Below are positions 31,957 through 44,682 of a DNA stretch of 64,000 nt, in pieces. The DNA comes from Punica granatum (lineage: Eukaryota; Streptophyta; Magnoliopsida; Myrtales; Lythraceae). The notes beneath the pieces are model-generated. The model was not told where the DNA came from, did no database searches, and saw only the letters and a list, made by a program, of their open reading frames with translations. The stretch spans positions 9,672,001 to 9,736,000 of the forward strand of contig NC_045130.1 in the NCBI RefSeq assembly GCF_007655135.1, written 5' to 3'. Position 1 is the stretch's first letter; the number at the start of each line of letters is the position of its first letter. The translations under genes and the position numbers were made by a program.

Positions 31957-32906
31957 TCACAAAGGACAATCTCCATTAACTGGCTTCTCTGGAGGGAGGC
32001 CGGGTAGTGAAGCTCGGCCACTCAGCACGTTCATTGCTTCTTGTATTGAAGGCCTCTTTGAATCTTGTGGATGAGCACACCAGAACCCTACTATCATCAA
32101 ACACTCCATTTCAGTCTCATTGAAATCATCGCTGAGTTTAGAGTCTGCAGCTAGCAGCAGCTTTTTATTTCCATAGAGCTCCCATATCCAATCCACGAGT
32201 CCCTCACGACGGTCAATTCGGTCATACGTAGACTCTTCTTCCAGAAGCAATTCCAAGGAGAACAATCCCAAAGCTGGGCACATCAGACTCCTTGCTGGCC
32301 TTACCTGTGGTGGCATATTCTGGTGCTATATCCCAGTGGGTCCCAGCTGATAAAGTCGTGTGCGACCGTCTTCCTTAGTCAACCAGCCTGGCCAAACCAA
32401 AATCACCCAATTTGGCTGTCCAACTTGAATCAAGCATGATTTTGGCACATTTTGTATCTCGGTGGAGTACACATTGACTGCACCTCTCATGGAGGTAGAA
32501 CAATGCAGCGGCCAAATCCTGTGCAATCCTATATCATATTTCCCATGGTAGCACGCTCCTTCCTTTGAATAAATGTAAATCTAAACTAACATTCTCCAAC
32601 AACTCATAGACAAGCAGGAGCTCGTTCCCTTCATGGTACCACCCCTTCAGTTTCACCGATTTTCCATGCTTTAATTGATGACCAAGTGCCGTCACTTCTG
32701 CTGCATATTCATCTATCCCTTGTGTTGATTCCGGAGAAAACCTCCTGATAGCTACCAGATCGCTGTCCACATATCCTCTGTAAACCTTCCCAAAACTTCC
32801 TCCACCGAGCACTCGGTTCTCAGCAAAATCATCAGTTGCCGATTTTAGTTTTTTGTAGGGGTACTCTTTAGGGCGGTCGCGATCCTCCTCTCCAAGTGCT
32901 TCTTGG
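31957..32906 (-). pseudogene. LecRK kinase-domain pseudogene B (duplicate of A)
   Basis: Minus-strand remnants from VLGGGSFGKVYRGY, LVAIRRFSPESTQGIDEYAA and YELLENVSLDLHLFKG to the HRDIK region and the C-terminal FWCAHPQDSKRPS...GDCPL at 31957. A stop follows VLPWEI and further frame changes precede the C-lobe. The whole block 31748-32906 is a near-identical copy of 24395-25546, so no lectin or membrane part is present. It ends abruptly at TGCTTCTTGG and runs into the right copy of the 280-bp repeat. Confidence 0.88.
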
Positions 32907-33185
32907 CATTAAGTATTACACACCACACATGATGAAACTTATCTTTCAGATAACTAATTCAGCAAAAAATCTTTCAGATAACTAGGGGTTGGAATTCGGT
33001 TCGGATAGGTTCGGGCTCTTGTCAAGCTTAATTATTCCAGCTCAAATTGCTGGTTGGATTTAATGTTTCCTGGGTTGTTTACATCACCCGGTCTATAATC
33101 AGTTGAATTGATTTATCGATACGATTGTTGAGTATATTAATCTTACTCAACCATGGTTGGTTCATTGCTGACCATACTTTATCTC
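32907..33185. repeat. 280-bp direct repeat, right copy
   Basis: Second copy of 31467-31747, starting at the exact edge of the inserted kinase block. Confidence 0.85.
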
Positions 33186-34328
33186 CATTAATCCTAGTGT
33201 ATCATTTTATATTTGAAGGCCCCATTTGGTTCATGTAAAATAAGGGGAATTTCTCTACCGAAAAAATAAGGGGAACTCGGGATTAGAATGGAAATGTAGC
33301 ATTCCAATTGTAGATATTTGGTCTAGGAGAATCGGAAATTAAGGTTGATTGATTTCCTCATAATGAGGAATCGGGGTATGGTTGAGGAAGGGGATCCAAA
33401 TTATTTTTTTATATATAATTCTAGATCGCTAATCAACTAAATAAAGAAGAGGAGATCTCTTCAACGGTCAACCAACATCCAATTGATGGAAAAGACTAGC
33501 TTTTCCAGAATCAGCAAATAAAATATCATGTTATTAAATAAATTTGATACATCTTTCTTTTTCTTTTTTACGAGAAAGGATTTCTTGAATTCTTTATATA
33601 TGTTATCTGAAAAATTATTTAGGGAATGGTAACTTGTTAGTTATTCGCTTGAGATATTACAAAATAATTATCAAATATTGAAAATTGATTCCTATTATGT
33701 AGGAAATGAATGAAACAGAAATAAATGAAATCTAACTCCGATTCTTTGTTAAATCAAACAAAAGGAAAAAGTTTTCATTTCATTCCCAATTCTATCCCAT
33801 TTCACCTCATTTTGACTCTGCTCCTTTTCCACTTCCATACCTCAAATCAAACATGTAATTTTCTTGGAAATGTCAGTTCCATGTTATTCTTGGAGAGGAT
33901 GGCATTTGTGGGCTGGGCTAGAGGCCCAAAATGAAGGAGCGCTTGGAGCGGGCTTGGAGGCCTTGATTACCATAAAACTATCAAATTTTGACTTGAGTAT
34001 CAGAGAGAAAAACTGAAAACGTATATCAATGTCTTCCATTCACAGCAATTTTGAATGGTTGTTTTGGGTATAAGGATACTATTTCCTAAAATGATAATTG
34101 AGTAATCCTAATATTACGGAGAACTTTTTGGCAATGTTGCTTTATTCTAATTAATTAACTATACATGGGAAGTGATTACTAAGTGGTTTATGATCACTTA
34201 TATGAGGTATCCCGTGCACTCCAAATTAACCGATCGAATTGGCAATGTTTCCACTTCTTTCCCAGTTGAATTCATACCCTGTCTGTTATCACGTTACCTG
34301 GCAAAATGTGCTCCAACAAATCAAAGTC
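33186..34328. other. 3' flank of LecRK copy 1
   Basis: AT-rich. The part from about 33380 is shared with 56070-57050 as the 3' flank of the duplicated LecRK. A segment at about 33215-33860 has CATTTGGTTCATG at one end and CCTCAAATCAAACATG at the other and could be a transposon of the hAT or MITE kind, but this is weak. No gene is seen. Confidence 0.4.
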
Positions 34329-36804
34329 TCACCATCTTTCATGCACAAAGATGGAATAGACAGACAAATTTCTCTTACCGACCACCGTAGAGGAGGAAGA
34401 AGCTGTAGCACCAGATTGTGAACTAAACTGTGACGATGAGTACGTTTGGTTGCTAATGCTGGTTGTCGATGAACGCCGGTGTCGGTCTCCTTCAGGCTTC
34501 TCCAGCGCAGGAAAGTATGTCGCTAATCCTGCGGGACCTTCTGCCGGGAGGATGGGCAGCGGACTATTGAATTCCAGCACGTGCAGCGCTTGCTTTGCAG
34601 AAGGCCGGCGCCTAGCGTCTGTTAAAGTGCAGGACAAGCCAATGATTAACAGTCTCTCCATCTCTGGCTCGTTGAAATCACTGCCCAGCCTTGGGTCCGC
34701 AGCATTTAGGATCTCCCCCTTTTCATGAAGCTTCCACACCCACCCGACCAACACTATTTGATCCTCGGGAAGGATCGGGTCCACGGGTCTCCTCCCGCAG
34801 GCTATTTCAAGGCATACCACTCCGAAGCTGTATATATCCGATTCCTTGGTGGCCCTGAATGTCTGGGCACATTCCGGGGCCATGTACCCCATTGTCCCTG
34901 CCAGAATTGTGGTCTGGGCCCCTTTTGCGTGATCTACCAATCTTGCAAGCCCGAAATCCCCAAGCTTTGTATTGTAGTCAGAATCGAGCATAATGTTGCT
35001 CGATTTTATGTCCCTGTGGACCACGCACTGCTCCCACTCCTCGTGCAGGTATAGCAGAGCCGAGGCCAAACCTTGTGCAATCTTGTACCGGATATTCCAG
35101 GGGAGGAAGCTTTTTCCCTTGAACAGATGGAAATCCAAGCTCCCGTTTGGCATGAACTCATAAACAAGAAGTAGCTCCTTCCTCTCGTGGCACCATCCGA
35201 TGAGCTGCACCAGATTCCGGTGCCTGAGACGGCTAATGATCTTTATCTCCGAAGCGTACTCCTTAACTCCCTGCTTGGATTCGCTCGATATCCTCTTCAC
35301 TGCAACGTACAAACTTGTACTTTGCAAGAATCCTTTATAAACTCCGCCGAACCCACCCTCACCCAGCTTCTCCTCAGCCTTGAAGTTGCCCGTCGCATTG
35401 GCCAATTCAGAGTACGAAAACTTCTTGGGCCCCGATGATCCCATCTGTAATTCACCACTCATGTACTGAAGGATTTCATCTTCCTCTTCTGCTTCATCAC
35501 CATTTCTCTTCCGGCACCAGCAAAATCAGACTAATCCCATTAACGCAGTCACCAAGATTAACCCGCCAATGCTCAGCCCCACTGCGAGGCCCACTTTACT
35601 GCCCCGCTGTGACGATGGCGGCATCACTGTTCCGTTAATTTCTAAATTCGAACTAAAGTTCCATGCCGTAACAATATGAGCAGCGGAAGCATTCCCAGTT
35701 GATCCAGAGAACCCAAAAATGACTTGCTCAGGTAGCCAAAGCCTCAAGTCAACCACATGGCTGAGATACTGAAGAACTCGTGTGGCATTTCGATAACCAG
35801 TGAATACGACACTCAAGTTTGTTGACACAGAATCATAATTAATCCATGCTTCGTTTGTCTTCCCGCCAGTTACATTACTCGGCCAAGAGATATTTGTCAC
35901 TGAAACCATGGAATCAATGTCTATCCCAGCATGCGTGCCCGGAGGGTCCCAAGGATTTTTGTAAACGTCGAACTCCACCGCGACAAATGGATTACTGCTC
36001 GAGTTCTGGAACTGCTCCATACTGGTGAGGCCCAGAGTGCCACCTTTCAATTGGAAGACAATAAATTCATTTCAACGGAAGATTACTATGGAAAACATGA
36101 AAGAGCACGCCGAGTGGCAATTACTTCATGGCTTACGTAAGTCTTCTCCAGCATATTTGACAAATCGAAAATTAATCTTCTAAGTGCAGAAAATCCACGT
36201 TAGAAAAGTTTTATTCTTAATGGACCGACCCGGCTCGACTAGATTAATCGGGATCCAATTGAACTTCCGAATACCAGAGGTCACCAAAAAAAAAAAATTA
36301 TCTTCTAAGTGTTTAAACTATATTCCGATGCTATAGAACTTCTTTTCTGAAAATGAATCTTTTCGGGAGTAAATTATGAGAAGTAGAGGCTAAAGCAAAT
36401 GCTTTTCATCATAACGCACCTTTGGTTAGATCATCAGGGATCCTCGAACCGACCGGGGCGAGGAAGAAGGCAAGGCCGTCTCCAAAGCCAGTTCGGTTAT
36501 TAGAGTCAATTATGAAGGAGAAGTACGTCTCGAAGTCGGTGAGGTTTCTGGTGGACTTGTCCCAGAGCTGCATAGGTTTGGAATAGGTGGCCCGCCCAAT
36601 ACTGGCCCTGTTGTCCGCAGTGAGCTGGATGGCTCCTTCAGCATTGACGTAGGCCCTCTCATAGGTGATGTTCGGGTCGGCGCCATTAAAGACCTTGTAG
36701 TTGAAGGATAGAGCTTCCGAGATTGGGGTAGCGGCCACAGAGAGGAGGAAGTAGAGAGTGAGCATCATCGAGAATTGCGAGGAACGGTGAGAAGGGACAG
36801 ACAT
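34329..36804 (-). pseudogene. LecRK copy 1, split by one nonsense codon
   Basis: Two exons, 36420-36804 and from 36043 downward, with a 376-bp intron. Exon 1 gives the signal peptide (LTLYFLLSVAATPISEA) and first lectin half; exon 2 gives GTLGLTS, VAVEFDVYKNPWDPPGTH and EQVIFGFSGSTGNAS. In the membrane segment the Trp codon TGG of copy 2 is TGA (35526-35528), so translation stops after ALMGLV. Downstream, an intact kinase frame runs from ATG 35462 to 34329 (377 residues: [39 protein letters not shown]). A 10-bp deletion near 34390-34400 also replaces the C-terminus. Otherwise the gene is close to copy 2. It may make a truncated lectin-membrane protein, a separate kinase, or nothing. Confidence 0.88.
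36185..36297 (+). mobile_element. SINE 3' half in the intron of LecRK copy 1
   Basis: GCAGAAAATCCACG, GACCGACCCGG, TCCAATTGAACTTCCGAATACC and a poly-A tract of 12 bases; antisense to the LecRK. It is shared with 58867-58981, so it predates the gene duplication. Confidence 0.65.
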
Positions 36805-39800
36805 GGATTGAGTGTAATGTTTAGCCGCCGTTAGCTTCTGGAAAGCTGACTTGTTATGTATTCCAGGTGGAAGCTTCTGAATGGCTGTGAGTCAATATGG
36901 TCAAAGCAGCCCGGCCGGCCGGCCCCTCAATGATAATTTATGGCTCTCTCTGATATAGGAATTAAAAAAGAAAAAACAAATCATGGACTTTCTGCCAGTT
37001 TCGATTCTTAAAAGTCTACCAAAAAATACCGAATTGATCAGAGCCGGAATTGGTTGCTTAATAGTATAAAATTATGGGAAGGTCTATCGTGTAATCAATT
37101 GTCTCAGATAATTAAAGTTAATTAATATAATTTTTTGTTAACAATTACAATTTTTGATAAATTACTTGAATTTTATTAAATGACTAATAGAGAAAGTAAG
37201 TTGCACAAATTATAAAGTAAATTACTCATATTTCGAAGTAAACAATTCAAACATTTGAAATAAAATGCACAAAATTTGAAGAACTTTATTTAATTTTTAG
37301 TATGATGCTTAACTTTTACTTACAATTTTAGTAATTTATTTAACAGTATAATATAATCAATTTATTGATTGCAACATATAATTCCTCTCGTGGTACGCGT
37401 TCATTTATCGCAATTGACGTATTTAAAATAATTTGGTGACAATTTTGGAACAAGTACTCTATTTTTTTTTCTCGTTGAACTACTAGTACTCTTAAATATA
37501 GTTATTTAAGATGTTAATACCATGTGTAGATTCATTTGCACTTAATATGTTAAGAGATACAAACTTGATCTTGATTATCTTTATGAAAGCAATTTTTTTA
37601 GATATTTTTTAATTTCAAATGCTGAATTTTTACATTTATATCGCCGTGCTTTTTTTCCCACAAATGGTGTCTTGCAATAATTGTTTTTGTTCATTATGTG
37701 AATATCGTCAATCAGTAATTACCAATAAAGATATATTATTTTACGACAATTTCGCAAGTAATTATTCTATTATTATTCATTATATATTTACTTAACTGTG
37801 AATATCATATATAAATATAATAAATATATTTAATCTACACATAATGATTTAGTTTAGACTGATAATTTTTATTTTCTGCTTTGTTCTTTAACAGTACTAT
37901 GCCAAATCCTTATCAAACATTATATTTCTTTCGTTGAGCATAATTCGTACAATTAATAACTTGGATAATAAGCATATATGCTCAATTGATTATTTTCAAA
38001 TAGAACATCCATTTTCATATTTATTTATTTGTTTCCACATATTGTTTACAATAGTGATTTTTAAAATAATTATTGTATTAATTGCATAGTATAATCAATT
38101 TTATTGTATATTATAATAGATGTTCAATGCCAATTTTGCATGTAATTATTTTATTTAATATGTATTTCATCTTACCTTGTATATCTTATACATTTCATAC
38201 TATCATTTGAGTGAAAGTCTGATTTTGTAACTACTATATTATTTTTAGGATGTCGTTAAAATGTTGAAAGTAGCCGTGCTTTGTTAAAATATAATACAAT
38301 TTTAAATAAAATTAGTGGTTGAAGGAAAATATTTTCCACTTAATATTATTTATCTCTTTCTTTCCTATCCCACGTGTTTATCTCTTCCCCTTTTGCTCTG
38401 TCCTCTCAACCTCTTAATCCGACATACTATCGTATTAGTTTGTCCTTTTTAAAAAAAAAATATTTCCAATTATTAATTTCTATTTTTCTTACCCTTAAAT
38501 TTTTACTTTCTCTTTCAGATTATTTAATCCATGAGGATATTAAAAAAATAAAAGATAATTTTTGAAAAATCGATAAAATTTTAAAACTAAAAGAAAATTT
38601 CCAAACTATTGAAAAATAGGATCATTTTAATAAAACTATTAAAAAAGATGTAAAGTAAAATAAAAAATTTCAAAATTCAGAAGATAAAAAATAGAAAATT
38701 TTGGAAAAATAGAAAATTTTGGAAAAATAGAAAATTTTGATGAAAGTTCAGAAAAAATTCAAAAAACAATTAAATAAAATTAAAATAAATTGATTAAAAT
38801 TACTAGAGAAATAGAAAATATTAAGTAGAGGATTTGTAGAATTTTCTGACTTGATATGAAGTTGATACAATATTACATTGTATTTATAGAGACATTTCAC
38901 ATTGTATTATATCATGTGGGGCAGATTTTGTAAACCTTCCCCTTCTCTCAAGAAATTCCATTTGTATTAATTCAGCAAAAACAAAAGAAAAAAAAAAGAA
39001 ATGTCGTCCTGAAATCATATCTTCAAGAACAATATAAACATAAACAATATTTGATTTCTTGAGGAATACTTCTACTACAACAAATTCTTACAATGCAATA
39101 CGAACTTCTCGTTGGCAAGCAATACTTGCTGGAAAAGATGCTACCATTAATTATAAATAAGATTTTCTAGTTTGTTATGACACAAATGGACTCATCAAAA
39201 TACAAAAATACATAATAAAGAATAGATCAACAACGGATCAGTTCAGTAACATGTCCTGCCAGAAAATATTATTATTAATAGGAAAATTGGTCTGAAAACA
39301 TGTAAATAATTACTACAAGAAAATGATAGAATATGGCCATTAATGTAATTAAAAGAATACATTATATATATTTAATGAGAGAGAAGCCTATAAAAAATAA
39401 ATTAATCGAGAAGTGGAAAGATCAATATTCTCTATCTTAAAAAATATCAATTTATAATTGTTATGATCTCAATTGTATTTCAACAACCAACTAAATTGGC
39501 ATGCGTTTTCTAGCAAAAAACCAGAGAGGTAGTGACATTTGAGCCTAGCTTATTAAAATTGATATAAAAATTTTGAAATTCTTATGAAATTTCTAATTAT
39601 GTATTTTGATATCTTATCTACAAGTGAAATTTTAAAAAGAATGAGTACCTAACATTGTTAAATTATAAGTATGAGTAAATTAATTTGGTCGCATTACAAC
39701 TAAGAATTATAGTTTTAGGATATGTCAAATATTATTCTTAAAACAGCTTAAACTATCAAGCTTGGTTTTTAAAATTTGATTCATTCCGAGCTATGTATTA

Positions 39801-42484
39801 TAGGATTGTTCATTAAATTCAATTTCTAAGTTATTACTTATTGAAAAAGAAAAGTGAAGAAAAAACCTTATAAAAAATAGAGTGTAAAATATTTTAAAAA
39901 TAATTTTATATAGTTGCATTTCAATTTGGAATAATCATGCAATGATATTAAAAAAATAATTGCGTCACTAGTCAAGTGTTTTAGAAAAAAATAACCAATG
40001 AAAATCTTAATCTTATTTAATAAAAGCTTAATATTCACTTAACTATAAGAAAATAAATAAATTAATATGCATGCACAAAAAGTCTGTGCATTGCACAGAA
40101 TGAAAACTAAATTATCTAATAAATAACTATGAACATAGATATTAGAATAATCTACATTTGAAAATAATTAATTAGGCATATCTATAAATTATCACAAAAT
40201 ACTAATTATATATGTACGATCATATTGAAAAATAAAATTAAACATGTTCAAAATAAGGATCTTGAATCAATAAAATTGCTAGCTTTTAAAAAAATCTATC
40301 AAACAAATGCAACATTCTTTCTGAAATAATAGATACTAAATAATTTATATTTGAAGATAATTATTCAAGCATATATAAAAATTATATCGGATATTGGCTG
40401 TAATATTTCAAAAAAAAATGCAAAATAAAATCTATATCTAAACGTGATATCTTCAATATGTACTTGTATTATATTAACAATATTTAACATGTGTTGAATA
40501 AAAAGTAAAAATTAAATTAATGAAGGTAAGAATTTAACTATATATTATTTTTAAAAAATATTAAAAAATCAAATTTATGTATTTTCACTTCATATTTATA
40601 GTGAAATTGAATAATGTTAACGATTAAATAAATATGCAAGTGGCAAACTAGCACAAAACTATTTAAAATTAATCTAATATATTAGTTTTGTTATTCAAAA
40701 TATTCAGTTACTATTGAAAATTTTCTATCATACTTAAAAGGTAAATTTATTTTTAAAAATTATAAGTAATTTTGTTGCACGGGTCAGAACACTAATATAG
40801 AGTAAAATCAACTACACATGCTACAGTTGTTCTAAAATTATTATTTTATATAATACATTGATATATTGATACTACAAATAAATATAAAAATGAATTTTAG
40901 AATAATTTCTAATAAAATAATCAATTCGACATATATATATATATATATGAGATATATATAGTTTATCCATAGAACTATAGGATGCTTTTAGGTTTGGTCC
41001 CAAACATTTAAAATTTTGTACATTACCTCCCGAATAAATGAAATATAATCACGATGTCCCCTCTCACGTGAATTGGAGATTTTTCTTCTTCATATTCAAA
41101 GGACCAACTTCTGGAACAATTTTCTCTTGCATTAGACCTCGATTGGGGGATGCTCTTGGTGTCTTTGGAAACCTTTTATGGAGTATTACAGTTTTGAATC
41201 AATAAGAAAATCACTAGATAAAAAACTTAACTATGCAATAACTCTTAAGCCACTCAATAAAATTGAGTGTTATAAAAATCTATAGCTTTCTTAGGACCTT
41301 TAAAGTCAGACCATACAAAAATTAAGGCCGAAAACAACAATCTAAGAATAACCATTGAACTAGAGGGAGAAAGCTCGTAGTTGAATATTAATGGTGATTC
41401 TTTGATATGTTGCTTTGGTCCATAAGTTATTATATGGTTAGACTTATTGTCTCACATATTATATAAAAAGGAACCCGTGCAATGCACCATTAAACTACCA
41501 TGCATCATATTTTAGTTAATTATTAATATAGATTCGTCACATAAATTAAGTTACAATTAGTATGAAAAATATTTTTGCCCTGTTTCTAAATCAGTGTTTA
41601 TGACATCCTTATACTTAGGTTTTATTTTTTTGTTTTATTTATGAGTTTAAATTCATATCGCTATCTCATAACTTCATTCTTTTATAGGACTACAAACTTT
41701 TCAAAAAAATTATATATGATTACTTAATTTTTGTAGTGTTTATATCATTTGCATTGTATATGTTCCTTTTAACACATTTATATATTGTTTCTTATGATAT
41801 TTATTCTGATTTAAAAAAAATACATTTGCTCCTTAACGCAATAAAATATTTCAAGTTTCATACGATAATCAATTAGTAAAATTAGACTAATTTTGATTTG
41901 TTCAATAAATATTTTACACCGATGGTCTAAATTAGCGTCTCATATATTTATTTAATCATTTGTATGTTAAATGGATTTTTTATAGATGTCCACACAAACT
42001 TAATTACACAATTTTTAAAATATAAAGTTGAATGATCCTTATTTTAGATATTTAATCTTTATTTTTTATATTACCATAGGTTCATTTATTATAATAATTT
42101 TTATTTTATAATAGAGATTAGTTTACCATCCAATTAAATATTTATTTGTTATTATATGCATTTGTCACTTATTTTTAGAAGTTGGGCTTATTCTAATAGC
42201 CTAGAAAATATAGGGTTTTCATAAACAAGATTTGATTGATTGATTAGCTATCCTAACTAATCATTTTAATAAATTATTTTAATATTTTTCCATTAATGGT
42301 AGATCAATGTATTATTATTAGAGGAATATCAATTTTGGTCATATAAATAATATATGGATATAGATAAAGTGCGTTGATTAAATGAAATGAAAATTTGGCA
42401 TAGACCGAACATATTCAACCTCGAACATGAAAGTAATCGAAGCAATAGGAAAATTTCCCAATTAAAATTCCTCTAGTTGCCAAA

Positions 42485-42840
42485 TTTGTTTGGTTTTTGA
42501 ATAATAATCCAACTTTACTCAGTTCAACTCAATTCTTCCTGAATTTAATAATATAGTAATTGCTATTTTGTCTTTTCCTTTCATTTAATAATACATTCTC
42601 ATTCATACTTTGTCCTAACCATTTTTAAACTTCCATTTAATAATATTTTCTCACTCATGATTTTTCCTAAAAATTTTTAAAATTAATTTTTTAATAATAA
42701 ATTTTCCATCTATTTTTACATCTATATATACATTCATATATATATATATATTCTCACACGTCAATATGTTTGTCAACACTCGCAATCATTGCAAAAAATC
42801 AAGTTGAGTTGGATAACTTATCCTACTCGAAAACCAAATG
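42485..42840 (+). mobile_element. AT-rich MITE-like element, copy 4, with visible terminal inverted repeats
   Basis: Left end TTGTTTGGTTTTTGAATAAT and right end CTACTCGAAAACCAAATGCA are inverted matches (TTTGGTTTT). Internal CTCAGTTCAACTCAATTC and repeated AATAATATTTTCTCACTCAT blocks match the family. Confidence 0.55.
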
Positions 42841-43189
42841 CAAGCTAACTATCCTCTACTTGTTTGGAGTATTTTTGGGCTAGGATCTAGATAAAATTTT
42901 GCAATGACTATTATATCTATTTTATAGAAAAATTAAAAAGGAATAATAATTTTTAAAATTAGAAAAAAAGTAATCACAAAATCAAAAGAGGAGCCGTGGT
43001 GGCCCGGTGATAGCCATCGTTGCCATGAACTCGTCTCACTTGTCTCAAGGGAAAGAGATATGAAAACGAGGCTGTAGTAGTCCGACGTTGGCCACTACCA
43101 CCTAATCCAGATTGTCGAAGGCCAAAGGTCACCAACGACCTTGATTTAAATGGTGGTTGCCAGCATCAGGCCGCTACAGTCCTGATCTC

Positions 43190-43213
43190 CTCTCTCTCTC
43201 TCTCTCTCTCTCT
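43190..43213 (+). repeat. CT microsatellite
   Basis: Twelve CT/TC units in the gene desert. Confidence 0.85.
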
Positions 43214-44497
43214 GCATTTTCTTTAAATTACGGGCAATGGAGGTCTAACACAAACCACCACTGCCAAGCGAGGTCACCAACTAACTCTTAGGCTACCAAC
43301 AACCTCTCTTAGGTAGTGGTCTTTTACCCTATACTGCTAGCCCACGGCAATCTTGCAAGTGACTTTTGTTCAAAAAATTTGATGACAAATCAAGGGTACT
43401 ACTGAGGAGCACCCGCATGATGCCACGGGGAAGATATGTGAACTGTTATTGTGGATGTTATAATATGTTTTAGATAGGTTAAATTTTATATTAATTCATA
43501 AATATACCATGTAAAAAATATCCTTGGATATCATGAAATATATATGGTCTATTCATAGTCCTAATACCATCTTTATATTTTGATATATGTATACATATAT
43601 ATATAAAGTTCATTTGCGAAAAAATATCATAACATATCATTGTGTTAAGAGCATATGTAAAATGTTTTATTTAAACTATATGTTCTAGACTTTAACTCAT
43701 CATTTTGCTCACACTATTGAGCTTCTTTTTTTCTTTTTTAGATGTGAAAAGATATTGAGAAGATGGCATGAATGAAAAATATTGGCAATAATGTCGAATT
43801 AAAAAAAAAATACACACTTAACATTTTTATTGGATCATTAATATATGTAAAAGGAGTAACCTATGAATATCTTTCAATTATCTAATTATTTAAATTTACA
43901 TGTTTATCTTCAAAAAAGATATCCTTTTTTAATTGATATCAAGTTGAGAAAATGCAGAAAAAGAATGCGCAGTAGTTTGAGGACTTATTATGAAATTGAC
44001 TAAAAAGTATATGGATCAAAATAGTTTTGTGGATTGTTCATTAAAATTTTTTATTATGGGAAGATATAATATATTTTGCCAAGTGAAACTGTATTAATTG
44101 TTAAAAATAAAACAAAAATGAAAGTGAAAAATGAAAATAGAAAAAAGTAATAGCAAAAGAAAACTAAAAAAAAGGGTAGGTGTGAATTATGGGAATCGTA
44201 CTGATCACCATCACCACCGCACATGGAAAGAAATCTTGCACCAAGACATCCTCTACTCTTTTGTCTTATTTGGCACAATAATTAATATAACCAATGAAAA
44301 TGAAAAAAAAAGGCAAAGAAATTATTAGCTTGATAACTGTCCCATTCAACAACAGTTTTAGTTATATTTTATGATTTTCATCCTTACATATAAATCATAA
44401 CGCCAATTTTTTTCTTTTTTTTTGTGAATTATAACCCCAATTTGCATTTATCTCACCCCATCAGTGAAATAATTTCCTTTATGAGAGATATGGTAAA

Positions 44498-44682
44498 TAT
44501 TAACGGATTCAGTTCAGATATTTCTCCTTCAACTGATTCAGTTGTTATACCAGAGAAATCCTCAGACCATGTAAATAGAATAGTCAGTTAGTATAGTATC
44601 TTTCTCTCTTATCCTCTAATTACTTGTATATATACTGATGTACAACACTCATAGTGATTAATGTGAAAATCATTCCACCAGA
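44498..44682 (+). repeat. Left LTR of copia1, 3' truncated
   Basis: Matches the right LTR from TATTAACGGATTCAG to AAAATCATTCCA.CA and then diverges into coding sequence. Confidence 0.85.

Larger units (their letters stand above)
31076..36830. repeat. Segmental duplication block, copy 1 (LecRK with flanks)
   Basis: Homologous to 56007-59500. Both start with ATGCCTGGAAGTGAGTATCT and share the sequence through the LecRK 5' end. About 2.25 kb (roughly 31125-33378, including the 280-bp repeats and pseudogene B) is absent from copy 2. Confidence 0.8.
36805..44497. other. AT-rich gene desert, about 7.7 kb
   Basis: I see no gene. The sequence is very AT-rich with few open frames. It holds an (AT)n tract near 40929-40949, a MITE-like element at 42485-42840, a GC-richer low-copy-looking patch at 42990-43380 with a CT repeat at 43190-43213, and several GTGCAATGCAC-type motifs (40082, 40771, 41477) that resemble non-autonomous Helitron ends. 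It is probably layered old transposon sequence. Confidence 0.5.
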
